Below, piece after piece: positions 22,172 to 32,856 of a DNA stretch of 64,000 nt. The notes beneath the pieces are model-generated. The model was not told the origin of the DNA. It made no database searches and was given only the letters and a program-made list of their open reading frames with translations. Both the position numbers and the translations under genes were made by a program. Origin of the DNA: Zanthoxylum bungeanum (Eukaryota; Streptophyta; Magnoliopsida; Sapindales; Rutaceae); the NCBI GenBank assembly GCA_019454045.1, contig SKCR01025361.1:248001-312000 (forward strand). The letters run 5' to 3'. Each line of letters begins with the position of its first letter. Position 1 is the stretch's first letter.

Positions 22172-22184
22172 TTTTCTTGTAGTG
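22172..22184 (-). repeat. CACTA right terminal inverted repeat
   Basis: TTTTCTTGTAGTG, the exact reverse complement of the left end. Followed by GAA, the target duplication. Confidence 0.95.
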
Positions 22185-22531
22185 GAAGCTGAGTATGTAG
22201 CAGCTTGCGAAGCAGCTAAGGAAGCAGTCTGGCTCCGTAAGTTCTTGGGAGATTCGGAAGTCGTTCCAGATATAGATAAACCACTCATACTTTATTGCGA
22301 TAATAGTGGTGCAGTGGAAAATTCAAAGGAACCAAGAAGTCACAAGAAGGGAAAGCATATAGAGAGGAAATATCATCACATCAGGGAGATAGTGCATAGA
22401 GGAGATGTTTCCGTCACAAAAATTGCATCCGTAGAAAACTGGCTGATTTGTTTACAAAGACTATGTCGGCTAAAGTGTTTGAAGGTCACCTAGATGGTCT
22501 AGGGTTACATGACATGTCCCATTTACTCTAG
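22185..22531 (+). pseudogene. copia RNase H C-terminal part (B+)
   Basis: Continues the frame cut by the CACTA. Readable blocks are EAEYVAACEAAKEAVWLRKFLG (22185 onward), LYCDNSGAVENSKEPRSH (the catalytic DNSGA motif), HIERKYHHIRE and KIASVEN. A frameshift near 22440 hides the normal ending (ADLFTKTM, EGHLDGLG). RNase H degrades the RNA strand during cDNA synthesis. B- holds the same region at 27082-27480. Confidence 0.88.
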
Positions 22532-22545
22532 TTCAAGTGGGAAAT
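22532..22545 (+). other. polypurine tract of B+
   Basis: TTCAAGTGGGAAAT directly precedes the 3' LTR. In B- the corresponding tract reads AAGTAGGAGAT. It primes plus-strand DNA synthesis. Confidence 0.8.
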
Positions 22546-24077
22546 TTTTAGGATATATGCCCTAGAGCATCATGTAATGTAAATGATATTATATTTTATG
22601 AAATAAAATGATGTACTATTCATTTATCAAAGTGTTTGTTTAAATATCGCATATTGTAAATTATCTTGATTACCCTAGATTACTCATGTGCCTTCAGACT
22701 TAGTGTATGAGTGTCATGCATAAGAGGATTTAAGTTTGAAGTTAGTAATCTAAAATAGTCCATAGAGAGCCAATAAAGCGGGTACTTTGTTTGTGATTTA
22801 TCGATAGATGCGGTTCATTATATAATTGTATGGCAACCTTGATCCGGGATCGTCCATGTAGAGATATGAGAATGGAGGCACCTTATATGATGTGATCATA
22901 TAGGACTGGATCTAGATAGAAATGACTTTTTTATAATATCCGTTAAATAAATAAATTCATTTCTATCTATTAGATGGTCATATATGGATTGATCTTAATC
23001 CTGTGTACTACGAACTCCTACATGACAGGCTATGTCCTTTGATTTACAAATGTGAGGTTGGTGTAGCAATCCCACCAATTGCTACGTACTTTGGGGACAT
23101 GGTTTGGTGTGTAGCTGGGGATGTTTTACAAAGACATGAAGTTCACTCCTTCTTGCAAGAAGTAGAGGAGTATCTTCCTTAAGGGTTAATTCGGTATTTG
23201 AACGGTTAGAGCGCTCGAGTCTTTCTATTAAAAATAGAAAGATTAAAATTCATAATGGTTATGAATAAATCACTTATTAGAGAATCAATGATACTTAAGG
23301 TAAAAATAATTAGAGGGTGTAACAGACATTATAACCCGACTCTAATTACGAGATACTCATGAGGGTTAATCCGTATGTAATGACTATATCGATGGACACC
23401 GACGTGGTTCAGCTTAATTATCTCTCTGCGGCAACGAGAGTGCAACTTCGGGTTTTAGTGGAATAACCGGAGTTAATAATTCAGAATATTTAATTAATAG
23501 CTTAATTAATATTTCGAGATTATTGGAGCTCAGAACTGTAGGTCCATTTGATCCCCGTGCTAGCTCGATATACTGTAGCAGATTATTAAAATAATTAGAT
23601 AGTCCAATTATATACTCACATATGTATATATATTATTATTATGATTAATAATATTATATGTCACACTTGAAACTATATGTTAAAATTTAATATATGATTT
23701 TAATAATTATATAATAATTATTAAATACATGTCATTTAATTATATATGATATAATTAAGTAAAAGGTCACATTTTTAAATTCCAAATTTGGGTTTTGGAA
23801 ACCATTGGAATAAATTTGGAAGTTACACCTTTTAAAAGGTGTTAACCTTTTATTTTGTAATACCTTTTTAATTATAGAAAGTAAATATTGTTGTTACAAA
23901 ATCTTTTGATTTTCACAAGTGTTGGTCGAATTTTGCAAGGGGTAAAAGGGAAGGGTTTGTCATTTATTTTGGAAACAATAACCCTAGGTATAAAAAGAAC
24001 GTTAATTTTCTTTTTCGCCTCAGCCAATAATTTTGCAACCCTAGCCACATTTGTTCTTCTTCACAATTCTCTCAAAT
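22546..24077 (+). repeat. family B 3' LTR of B+, first part
   Basis: Begins TTTTAGGATATATGCC (mutated from TGTTGGGATGTATGCC in B-) and matches 5126-6540 of the 5' LTR. It is cut at CTCTCAAATG by a LINE and resumes at 31503. Confidence 0.88.
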
Positions 24078-24700
24078 GTTTCTGAAGACACACTCACTCA
24101 TCTTTGTTTTGCAGATGACCTTATGATTTTTTGTAAGGCGGATGCTCCCTCGGACTCTTTGATCAAGGATTGTCTTGGGCAGTTTATGGGTTTATCTAGA
24201 TTGGTCCCGAATCCAGCTAAGAGTCATCTTTTCTCCTCCAGTATCTCTATTTCTTTAAACGATCGACATCTTTATTTGTTGGGTTTCCAAGAGGGTTTTC
24301 TCCCAGTTCGCTATTTGGGAGTTCCTTTGATTTCTACTAAGCTTCGAGCTTCAGATTGTATTTCTCTTGTTGAGCGTATCGTCAGGCGTGCCAATAGTTG
24401 GAGTAGTAGGTTTCTTTCGTTTGCAAGGCGGCTTCAGCTCATTAAGTCGGTTTTGTTCTCTATTCAAGTTTATTGGTGTTCTTTATTCATTCTTCATATG
24501 TCTGTTATTAGGATGGTAAATGATACTCTCAGATATTTTCTTTGGAAGGGTAGTGAGCTTACTTCATCTAGGGCGAAAGTGGCGTGGTGGTGTACTGTTT
24601 GTTTACCTTTGAAAGAGGGGGGTTTGGGGATTAAGAGATTGGCAACTTGGAATAGAACGGAGATATTGTTAAGCATTTATGGTTTCTTTGCTCTGGCCAG
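24078..24700 (+). pseudogene. LINE reverse transcriptase fragment
   Basis: Open for about 200 codons in the L1-type RT thumb region. FADD catalytic aspartates lie at 24108-24119 (LTHLCFADDLMIFCKAD), then GLSRLVPNPAKSH, VRYLGVPLISTKL, SWSSRFLSFARRLQLIKSVL and EGGLGIKRLATWN. The 5' part is missing. The 3' side is cut at GGCCAG by the LTR of B-; other copies continue GGTTTCCTC. It is the most intact LINE coding stretch in the window but still a fragment. No clear target duplication is seen. Confidence 0.85.
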
Positions 24701-27067
24701 TGTAGGAAACGCTTTCCTCGCTCAGCGGAAGCGGCTTAGGCACCCGGGATCGACCTTGAAAAATTTTTTCTCCTCTCCTCCTCTTAATCCAGAATTTTTC
24801 TGCCAAAAAAAAAATTCTAGATCCGAATAGATCTATATTTTTATTCACTGCCGAATGCTCAAGCCTGAAACCAGAACCAGTCACGCGCACATCCATGGAG
24901 CCAGAACCAGTCGCGCGCACGTAGCTGTGAAGTGTTGTGACTGTTCGTCTTCCAACATCATATGAAGCCATTCATATGTTATGGCTCATATTCCCATGCG
25001 TCAGGTTATTTCAAACAAAACAGATCACATACGCATCATTAGATTAATTCAAATAGAATAAAACAATTGCCACGCATACAGCCACTTTGCCCACATATGC
25101 GCATATAATGTGACTTTGACTTCTCGGGTTCCATTTCCAATTAATTGGACAATGGCGTGCATGAGGCAAAATAAACACCAAATAATATTTGATGTTGTGC
25201 GCCACTATGCATGCTTGATAATATCAATTGAATGAAAAGAATAAGGACAAAACAAGTACCCTTTGATTTTGCTTTTAGTCATCAACTCATCAGCTTTGAT
25301 CATCATATGCGCGTAGGTTTCATTAGATCATGATGATCAATTTCCATGAGATTTGTTTCAACGATCCGGTCACCAATCGATCTTCCGTGCTATGTCTCAC
25401 AACCAACGGAAACAAATGTGGGCTTGACTCACACAAAATGAATCCCTAAACTCTTTAGAGATTATTGTCACACAATAATATTATTCTTATGTTTCTTCTT
25501 GTTCTTGGTTTTTTTTTTTTCAACAATTGAAAAGAATGAAGAAGAAGATGGAAACTAGTGTTTTCAAGAATTAGGATTCTCTCCAAAAGAAACCAGCCAA
25601 TTTCTTTTATATTTAGGATTATTAATTTCCAAAATTAATTAAATCCTTCCTTTTTCTCTCTTGAAAAATCGGCAATGGCATAGGAATATAAGTTAATTTT
25701 TCATTTAATTTTTAACAACTCATTTACTTTCCTTAAAGCAAACTATGTTACAAAACAAAAAAATTAACAACCAAATAAATATTGTAACTCCAAAATAATG
25801 GTCAAAGGTTCCAAAACCTTAAAATTGGAAATTACAATCTTAGCCTTCATTTAAATTATATCAAATATAATTTAATAATTAATAATAAACAATTATCATA
25901 TAATCATTTATTATATAAACCATATATTAAAAGTAATTATGGTCTAAGTGTGACAAATAATATTATTAATCATATTAATAATATTTATATATATATATGA
26001 GTATATAATTGGACTATCCAATTATACTAAATCCGCTATAGTAAATTGAGCTAGCACGGGGACCAAAATGAACTTACTGTTCCGAGCTCCAATAATCTCG
26101 AAATATTAATTAAGCTCTTATTAAATATTCCGAATTATTAACTCCGGGTTATTCCACTAAAAACCCGAAGTTGCACTCGTTGCCGCAGATGATATATAAG
26201 CCGAACCAAGTGGGTGTCCATCGATATAATCACTACATATAGATTAACCCTTCTCGAGTATCTCGTAATTAGAGCCGGGTCATAATATTGTCTATACCCC
26301 TCTAATTATTTTTACCTTAAGTACCATTGATTCTCTAATGAACGATTTATTCATAACGATTATGAATTTTAATTTTTCTATCCGTAATAGAAAGACTTGA
26401 GCGCTCAAATTGTTCAAGCACGAATCAACCCTTAAGAAAGATACTCCTCTACTTCTCGCAAGAAGGAGTGAACTCCATGTCTATGTAAAAACGTCCCTAG
26501 CTACATAACAGACCATGCCCCAAAGTACGTAGCTATTGGTCGGGACTGCTACACCAACCTTACCTTTGTACATCAAAGGACATAGCCTACCATGCAGGAG
26601 TTCGTAATACACTCAGGATTAAGATCAATCCATATATGACCATCTAGTAGATCGAAATGACTATCTTTGTTTAACGAATATTAAAAGAATGTCATTTCCA
26701 TCTGGGTCCAGTCCTATATGATCACATCATATAAGGTGCCTTCATTCTCATGTCTCTACAGGACGATCCCGGATCAAGGTCGCCATTCAAATATAGAATA
26801 TACCGCAGTTATAGATAAAGTGCAAACAAAGTACCGCTTTGTTTGCTCTCTATGGACTATTTAAGATTACTAACTTCAGACTTAAATCCTCTTGTGTATG
26901 ACATCATACACTAAGTCTGAAGGCACATAAGTAATCTAGGGTATTTAAGATAATTTATAATATGCGAAAATTAAACAAATATGTTGATAAATAAATAATG
27001 CATCGTTTTATTTCAAACATCTAAAGCCGTTTACATCATATGTAGCTCTAGGGCATACATCCCAACA
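24701..27067 (-). repeat. family B 3' LTR of B-
   Basis: 2367 bp, TGTAGG to CCCAACA on the plus strand. The half towards 27067 aligns with the B+ LTRs in reverse. The stretch 24830-25395 does not align with the corresponding B+ part (6690-7080), although the last about 100 bases align again. The LTR is therefore modular. Confidence 0.88.
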
Positions 27068-27080
27068 ATCTCCTACTTGC
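27068..27080 (-). other. polypurine tract of B-
   Basis: The plus strand ATCTCCTACTTGC gives GCAAGTAGGAGAT on the minus strand, immediately before the 3' LTR start TGTTGGGATG. Confidence 0.85.
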
Positions 27081-27081
27081 A

Positions 27082-28640
27082 CTAGAGCAAATGGGACATG
27101 TCACGTAATCCTAAACCATCTAGGTGACCTTCAAAAACTTTTGCCGGTAAGGTCTTTGTAAACGGATCAGCCAGGTTCTCTACGGATGCAATCTTTATAA
27201 CGGTAACGTCTCTCTCTTCTGCACTATCTCCCTGATGAGATGATATTTCCTCTCTATGTTTTCCCCTCTTGTGGCTTCTTGGTTCTTTGGAGTTTGCCAC
27301 CGCTCCACTATTATCGCAATAGAGTGTGAGTGGTCTATCCATATCTAGAACAACTTTCAGATCTCCCAAGAACTTACAGAGCCAGAATGCTTCCTTAGCT
27401 GCTTCACAAGCTGCTACATATTCAGCCTCCATGGTGGAGTCAGCAATGCAATATTGCTTTATACTCCGCCATACTATAGCCCCACCATCTAGGGTGAACA
27501 CTGATCCAGATGTAGATTTCCTAGAATCGACATCTGTCTGAAAATCAGAGTCTGTATATCCCCTTAGGATCATCCTCACCGGAATAACAAGCATATAATC
27601 TCTAGTTCTCTTAAGATACTTAAGAATGTGTTTCACAGCCACCCAGTGATCCAATCCTGGGTTTGACTAAAACCTACTGACTACTCCCACTGCAAAACAG
27701 ATGTCCGGTCTCGTGCATAACATAGTATACATGAGACTACCAACTGTTGAGGCGTATTGGATATGTCTCATTTCCTCAGCATTTGAGGTGTCTTAGGAGA
27801 CTGTTCATTTGACAAATGAATTCCCTGCCGATAAGGCAGATTGCCTTTCTTGGAATTCTGCATCCCAAATCGTACAAGGATCTTGTCGATATATGATGCC
27901 TGAGACATAGCTAACAGTCGTTTCTTGCGATCCCGAAGTATCTGAATCCCAAGAATATAATTGGCTTCTCCCAAATATTTCATTTGGAATTGGTTAGCTA
28001 GCCAGGATTTCACGTCTGATAATATCTTTACATCATTCCCAATGAGTAAAATATCATCGACGTATAAAATAAGAAAAATCACCTTCCCGTCAATGACGCG
28101 CTTGTATACACAAGGCTCATCAACATTCTTCTCAAAGTCATAAGACTTGATCGTGGTATCAAATCTTATATTCCAAGATCGAGATGCCTGCTTAAGTCCA
28201 TAAATGGACATTGCAGCTTGCAAAATTTTTTGCTCTTGACCTTGGGCTATGAACCCCTCTGGTTGTATCATATAGATACTCTCATCAAGATTGCCATTCA
28301 AGAATGCAGTCTTGACATCCATTTGCCAATTTCATAGTCATAATATGCGGCAATGGATAGAAGAGTGAAGATGGATTTAAGCGTTGCCTACTGGCGAGAA
28401 AGTTTCCTCATAGTCAACTCCCTCTTTCTGGGTATAACCCTTGGCCACTAGTCTAACCTTGAAGGTCTGTACCTTCCCATATGATCCCCTATTCCTCTTA
28501 TAGATCGACTTGCAACCTATGTGTTTCACCCCATCAGGTTGGTCTACAAGTTCCCAGACTGAGTTGGAGTACATAGACTCCATCTCTAGGTTCATGGCTT
28601 TGAGTCATTCCTCTTTGTCAGAATCATCCATTGCACTACA
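27082..28640 (-). pseudogene. copia reverse transcriptase and RNase H (B-)
   Basis: Three frames cover RT and RNase H. From 28595 down: [33 protein letters not shown]. From 28322: DVKTAFLNGNLDESIYM, IYGLKQASRSWNIRFD, LYVDDILLIGND, LANQFQMKYLG. From 27654: HWVAVKHILKYLKRT, LRGYTDSDFQTDVDSRKSTSGSV, STMEAEYVAACEAAKEA, LYCDNSGAVANS, NLADPFTKTL. Frameshifts lie near 28330-28380 and 27670-27780, and a small deletion in HREEISSHQ disturbs RNase H. Catalytic YVDD and DNSGA motifs remain. Confidence 0.88.
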
Positions 28641-28795
28641 ATAGGTCAATGGATCATCTATGCCATCGCTAGATGCGATAATTTGTTCCTCTCCAACCCC
28701 AAGGTAGCGATCAGGCTGTCGTACAACCCTCTCACTACGTCTATGTGGTAGGTCATTCTGACGAGCTTGCATCTAACTCTCAGATGTCGAAGGCG

Positions 28796-29900
28796 CTATG
28801 TATTGTCAAATTTCTTTGACGATGGCGTGCTTGCAGAACCAGCAAGTAACTCCTCGAGTAACACTTTACTTCGAGGCTTGAACTCCCTCATATAGTCCTC
28901 CTCTAGAAACGTAGCATTTATTGATACAAATACTTTGTTATCATCAGAACTATAGAAGAATCCACCTCTAGTCTCCTTAGGATAGCCTACAAATAGGCAC
29001 ACCTGAGATCGTGGCTCCAACTTTGTAGTGTTATTCTTCAACACATGTACTTTGCTGGACACCCCCATATGCGGAAATGTCATAAACTAATTTTACGACC
29101 ATTCCACAACTCTAAGGGAGTCTTAGGAACAGACTTAGATGGAACTACGTTAAGGATATGCATTGCAGTTTGCAGTGCATATCCCCAGAACGACTAGGTA
29201 GTGAGCTATAACTAAACATAGATCTCATCATGTCTAGTAGGGTCCGATTTCTCCTCTCTGCAACACCATTTTACTGTGGTGTTCCAGGCATTGTGAGCTG
29301 GGATACTATCCCGTGCTCAATTAAGAATTCCTCTAAATCTCTGTCGAGGTATTCCCATCCACGATCCGATCGTAGAGCTTTGATTGTCTTACCTAATTGG
29401 TTCTCAACCTCACCACGATACTCTTTGAACTTTTCAAAGGTATCTGATTTGTGATGCATTAGGTAGACATACCCATATCTTGAATAATCATAAATAAATG
29501 TGACGAAGTATTCATAACCACCTCGGACTCTTACATTCATCGGTCTGCAAACGTCCGAATGTATTAGCTCAAGTGGTTGACTGGCTCTTATACCTTTTCC
29601 ATTAAAAGGTCTCTTGGTCATTTTTCTTTCTAAATAGGATTCACAAACTGGTAAAGTCCCGAGCTTTAACTAGTTTAAGGATCTGTTATTTATCAATCTG
29701 TCTATCCGGTCAAGTTGATATGACCAAGTCTAAGACGCCATAGATATGTGTCATCGTGAGAAATCTTTTGCTATTTAGTTTTAGGTTTCTCAACCTAAAA
29801 CATTTCAGTATTGAGCAGTGGCTTATATGTTAACAGTCTTAACACATACAAGTTATCTTCTAGTTTCCTTTGCATATAGGCGATCCATTTATAAAATAAT
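28796..29900 (-). pseudogene. copia integrase (B-)
   Basis: The best frame (29621-29271) reads MTKRPFNGKGIRASQPLELI, HSDVCRPMNVRVRGGYEYF, YSRYGYVYLMHHK, ALRSDRGWEYLDRD and HGIVSQLTMPGTPQ, the catalytic core region. 29083-28796 gives the following linker (HVLKNNTTKLEPRSQVCLFVGYPKETRGGFF). Pre-integrase sequence is recognisable but broken between 29640 and 29830. It preserves the junction ATTTAGAAAGAAAAATGACC that dates the A3 insertion in B+. Confidence 0.85.
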
Positions 29901-30307
29901 AACTTTTATTATTAGATAAAATGATAACCATCATGCATTAGTTTTGCAACAGAAATCGAATTTCCATGAAAAAACAGAAACAAACCCGATTTTGTTTAAA
30001 TTCAAATAACTTTTATTTGAAAAAATTGAAAACTGATAACTCCCACTGCTTTACTGAAACAACATCCTCTGTCCTGACTCTTATAGTAAAGTTACCTTCA
30101 GCAAGGTCTTTACGTATATCAAATAGTTATACCTTTAGCCTTCCCAGTGTTATTCTTCTTCATCTTTGCATATTTAGAAGACTCAGCAATATTTGCCTCA
30201 ACACAGGACTTACAAGGATCCACTAGCATGGACTCGTAATGGGTGAGCTCATTAAGTAGTTGGGCCAAAGTAAAAGTCAACTTGTTCATAACATAGTTGC
30301 TTTTAAA
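29901..30307 (-). other. B- gag end and protease region, decayed
   Basis: Lies between integrase and the readable gag frame. No continuous frame and no clear DSG protease motif could be read; the position implies gag C-terminus, zinc knuckle and protease. Confidence 0.5.
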
Positions 30308-30797
30308 CTACAGGAAACTCTTCGGAAGTGTTTCCATAATTATTGTCACTTGGCTACGCTCGTCAATACGAGGTCCATGGGTTTCAGCAGTGTTGAGATA
30401 GGTCATCATCCTCAAGACATGCTCTCGGAATGATGTCTCATCCTTCATCCTAGCAGTCATCGCATAGACCATGGCCCCATGGCGTTGACGCTTCGAAGGC
30501 TGCCCAAACATGCCCTGCAATGACTCCATCATCTGAGATGCTAGAGCCATCGGTTCATGCTTTGCAGCACGAACCTCAGACATCCCTGCTAGCAAGTAGC
30601 AGCGGGATTTCTCTTTTACTGCGACCCATTTTTGGTAGGTATCGCGCACAGCTTGGCCAGCATTTCTGGCCGGCTCGGGAGGACTCTTCTTCGTCAAGAC
30701 AAACTCTAGGTCTTCGCAGACCAGGATAGCGTTCATGTTTCTTTTCCACTTAACATAGTTTTTCTCCCGTTAATTTATCGTTTGAGAGTATGGAAAT
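30308..30797 (-). pseudogene. copia gag N-terminal half (B-)
   Basis: The frame 30736-30308 reads MNAILVCEDLEFVLTKKSPPEP, VRDTYQKWVAVKEKSRCYLL, MALASQMMESLQGMFGQPSK, then RMKDETSFREHVLRMM and ITIIMETLP-like sequence. It extends beyond the point where B+ gag is deleted. The true start lies upstream at about 30797 (MFSPIISILSNDKLTG), separated by a one-base insertion near 30750. Confidence 0.85.
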
Positions 30798-31318
30798 AAT
30801 TGGAGAGAACATGGCTAATAAATAAAATAAAATGCATTTAAAATCTATTCATCGCATATTAAAATCATCAAATAATTTTGGCATAAAATTAAACATGATG
30901 GATGATGCATGAACCATGAATAATGAATTAGAAACCTAAGAGAATTACTATGCCACGAAAATCTATCATCCCACAAGTAAGTGCCGCTGTAGGGTAGGTC
31001 AAGTACTCGCATGATAGATCGAGACAATCTCAGTCAATTTAATATATGCGGGAATAACTCTTATTCCTATATTAAACACTACTGTTTTATTCGATCAAGG
31101 AATTTTATTAACATTTAATTATTCGTTTGTGAGTGTAACCCGCTGTTTCGGGATTCTTGGACTTAACGAGTGAAGTGCCGCCGTAGGGTAGGTCAGTTCA
31201 CAAGATACATCTAGAATCCCTATCCTCTCGGAAGCCAAACCTGATATTGACCCAAAATGGACACCATCCGTAGGGGGACGAAAGTACAGCCGTCTCAAGG
31301 CGCATTTTGAATCTCACA
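30798..31318 (-). other. B- leader, truncated
   Basis: Non-coding. Homologous in reverse to 8355-8855 of B+ (for example the CCTACCCTACGG-type repeats). It ends abruptly at 31318 against LINE sequence. Confidence 0.75.
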
Positions 31319-31507
31319 TTTTGTTGCGTTATTGTAGCTTTTCGGGTTTTTCTAGGAGGGTATGTCCTCTCTAGTTGTCTGAGGTTTCCCCATTTTTTAG
31401 CTTTTCGCTTTGTTGCTATGAGGGTCTGTCCTCCCTAGCAATCTGGGGTATGCCCTTGTGCTTTTGTTTCTTTTGTTAATACATACTTACCTTATCCAAA
31501 AAAAAAA
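31319..31507 (+). mobile_element. LINE 3' UTR and A-tail
   Basis: Contains the LINE tail blocks TTCTAGGAGGGTATGTCCTC, CTGGGGTATGCCCTTGTG and TTACCTTATCC followed by A9, as at 42280-42362. It probably belongs to the LINE begun at 24078, with about 1 kb lost, but could be a separate insertion. Confidence 0.75.
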
Positions 31508-32081
31508 CTAAAAAACTAGAACAAGAAGAAAGACAAAATAAAACTTGTCTTTAGGGATTGATATTGTGAGTCTAGCCCACACTCATTTCTGTTGGTTGTG
31601 AGATATAACACGGAAGTCATTTTGGCGTCGAACAAATATCCATCTTCATCATTTCTCTTAGACCCACGTCAGTGAACATTGTTTTGCTCACTACTGCACC
31701 TAGTCTCATTGAAACGGGGCTCTGTTTGTTTTGGTTTCAATCTAGAATTTTTAGGGAACGTTAAGGGGTGTTTTGGGGCTGTGTTGGGGCTGTTTATAAT
31801 TGAAAAATCAGATCTAAAACACAGCAGTGATCATGCAAATAAGGGGTTATTTTGGGCAGTGAGCTGGGTGTGAATTGGGTCCAAAATAGTCCAATTTTTG
31901 TGCCGCTGTTCGAGGACAATTCAGGGGTTGTTCGGGGCTGATATTTTATCCAAAATAGAAGAAAAACTTCAGCCTTGGTGTTGCTAACTTTCGGTCAAGA
32001 GGAGAGAAAGGCAAAAAAAATTTCTAGTCTGATCCCGAGTGCCTAATGTGTTTCTGTTGTGCTAGGAAAGTGGTTCTTACA
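31503..32081 (+). repeat. family B 3' LTR of B+, last part
   Basis: Resumes at AAAAACTAAAAAACTAGAAC (compare 6556) and ends GTGGTTCTTACA. Downstream is LINE ORF1 sequence, so this marks the right end of B+. Confidence 0.88.
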
Positions 32082-32806
32082 TGTGTTTGTGTTGAGATTG
32101 ATGCTAGAAAATGAATTGGTTGAAGACTTCAATTTTCAGTGCTCTAACGAAATGTGGATTTAGGTTCGAAATGAATTTGAGTGGGTTCCTATGAACTTCT
32201 TGTCGGGTTTTCGGCCACACTCTAGGTACTTGTTTGAGAAATGTTATAAAGGAAGAGAACAATAAGCCTACTGCAACTTGGGTGCCAAAATCTATAAAAC
32301 CTTCTAAAGTGGAGAGTGATGTGGAATGGGTGACAGTCTCTAGGAAGCATAAGGGCAAATGAGTGTAAAAAGATGACATTTCTCTGCATGTTAATCAGTT
32401 GGTTTCAAGATCTCTGGGTCAGGATGGTGTTTCTGAGGAGATCCTTTCAAAAGGATTGGATGTCACTGTTTGTGAAGCTAAGGAATAGGGTGAATACTCC
32501 CCTAATATTCGAGAGTTGAAAAGTGAGGTCAATCTGGTCTCTTGTGAGGGTTTGGGTATTAAGGAAACTTCTGAGCCTAATGTTGCCAAGTTTACACATA
32601 GTCTAGATGCTAGAGCTAGTATTGGTAAGGATTCTATATCTGAGCCTAATGAGGATGCTGCTTCTCCCATGCCAACTATTAACTCTCTGGCATTGATATC
32701 TAATGATTTCTTAGAAGAGAAACCGAGTAAGGGTGGTAAGAAAAAGAAGGCTTCAGGTGGTAAGAAAGGCCATAAAAGTCACTCCCCTCGAAGGGATTAA
32801 TGGAGC
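32082..32806 (+). pseudogene. LINE D1 ORF1, C-terminal part
   Basis: Begins inside the conserved VCVEIDAR and EDFNFQCSNEMW segment of plant LINE ORF1 proteins (DUF4283-type RNA-binding proteins with a zinc knuckle). It continues with WVPKSIKPSKVESDVEWVTV and ends in a lysine-rich tail (KGGKKKKASGGKKGHKSH) at 32798. Stops (TGA 32110, TAG 32159, TGA 32361, TAG 32487) break it. The N-terminal part lies left of B+, outside the window. Compare D3 (45063-45560) for the same region. Confidence 0.82.
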
Positions 32807-32856
32807 TGATTTGCTTGTGTTGGGGTTACTTTTCTCTTTTATTTTTAATGATTTTT

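Larger units (their letters stand above)
15059..22184 (+). mobile_element. CACTA (En/Spm) transposon carrying host gene fragments
   Basis: 7126 bp bounded by perfect 13-bp terminal inverted repeats CACTACAAGAAAA, with a 3-bp target duplication GAA (15056-15058, 22185-22187). Both features are diagnostic of CACTA elements. The insertion interrupts RNase H of B+, and removing it restores the coding junction. Subterminal arrays of AGCGACGGAAT-type repeats in both orientations fill the ends. I find no transposase-like frame, so it would have to be mobilised in trans. The interior contains pieces of at least three host genes on the plus strand, a templated repair patch and a 3.6-kb solo LTR. Confidence 0.95.
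24701..31318 (-). mobile_element. truncated copia element B- (family B, minus strand)
   Basis: Contains a 3' LTR (24701-27067), polypurine tract, RNase H, RT, integrase and gag in reversed order, then leader sequence that stops at 31318. That point corresponds to about 8355 in B+. The 5' LTR and about 1.2 kb of leader are missing and LINE 3' sequence follows directly, so a deletion or second insertion removed the end. Coding regions have fewer interruptions than in B+ but are still broken. Confidence 0.88.
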
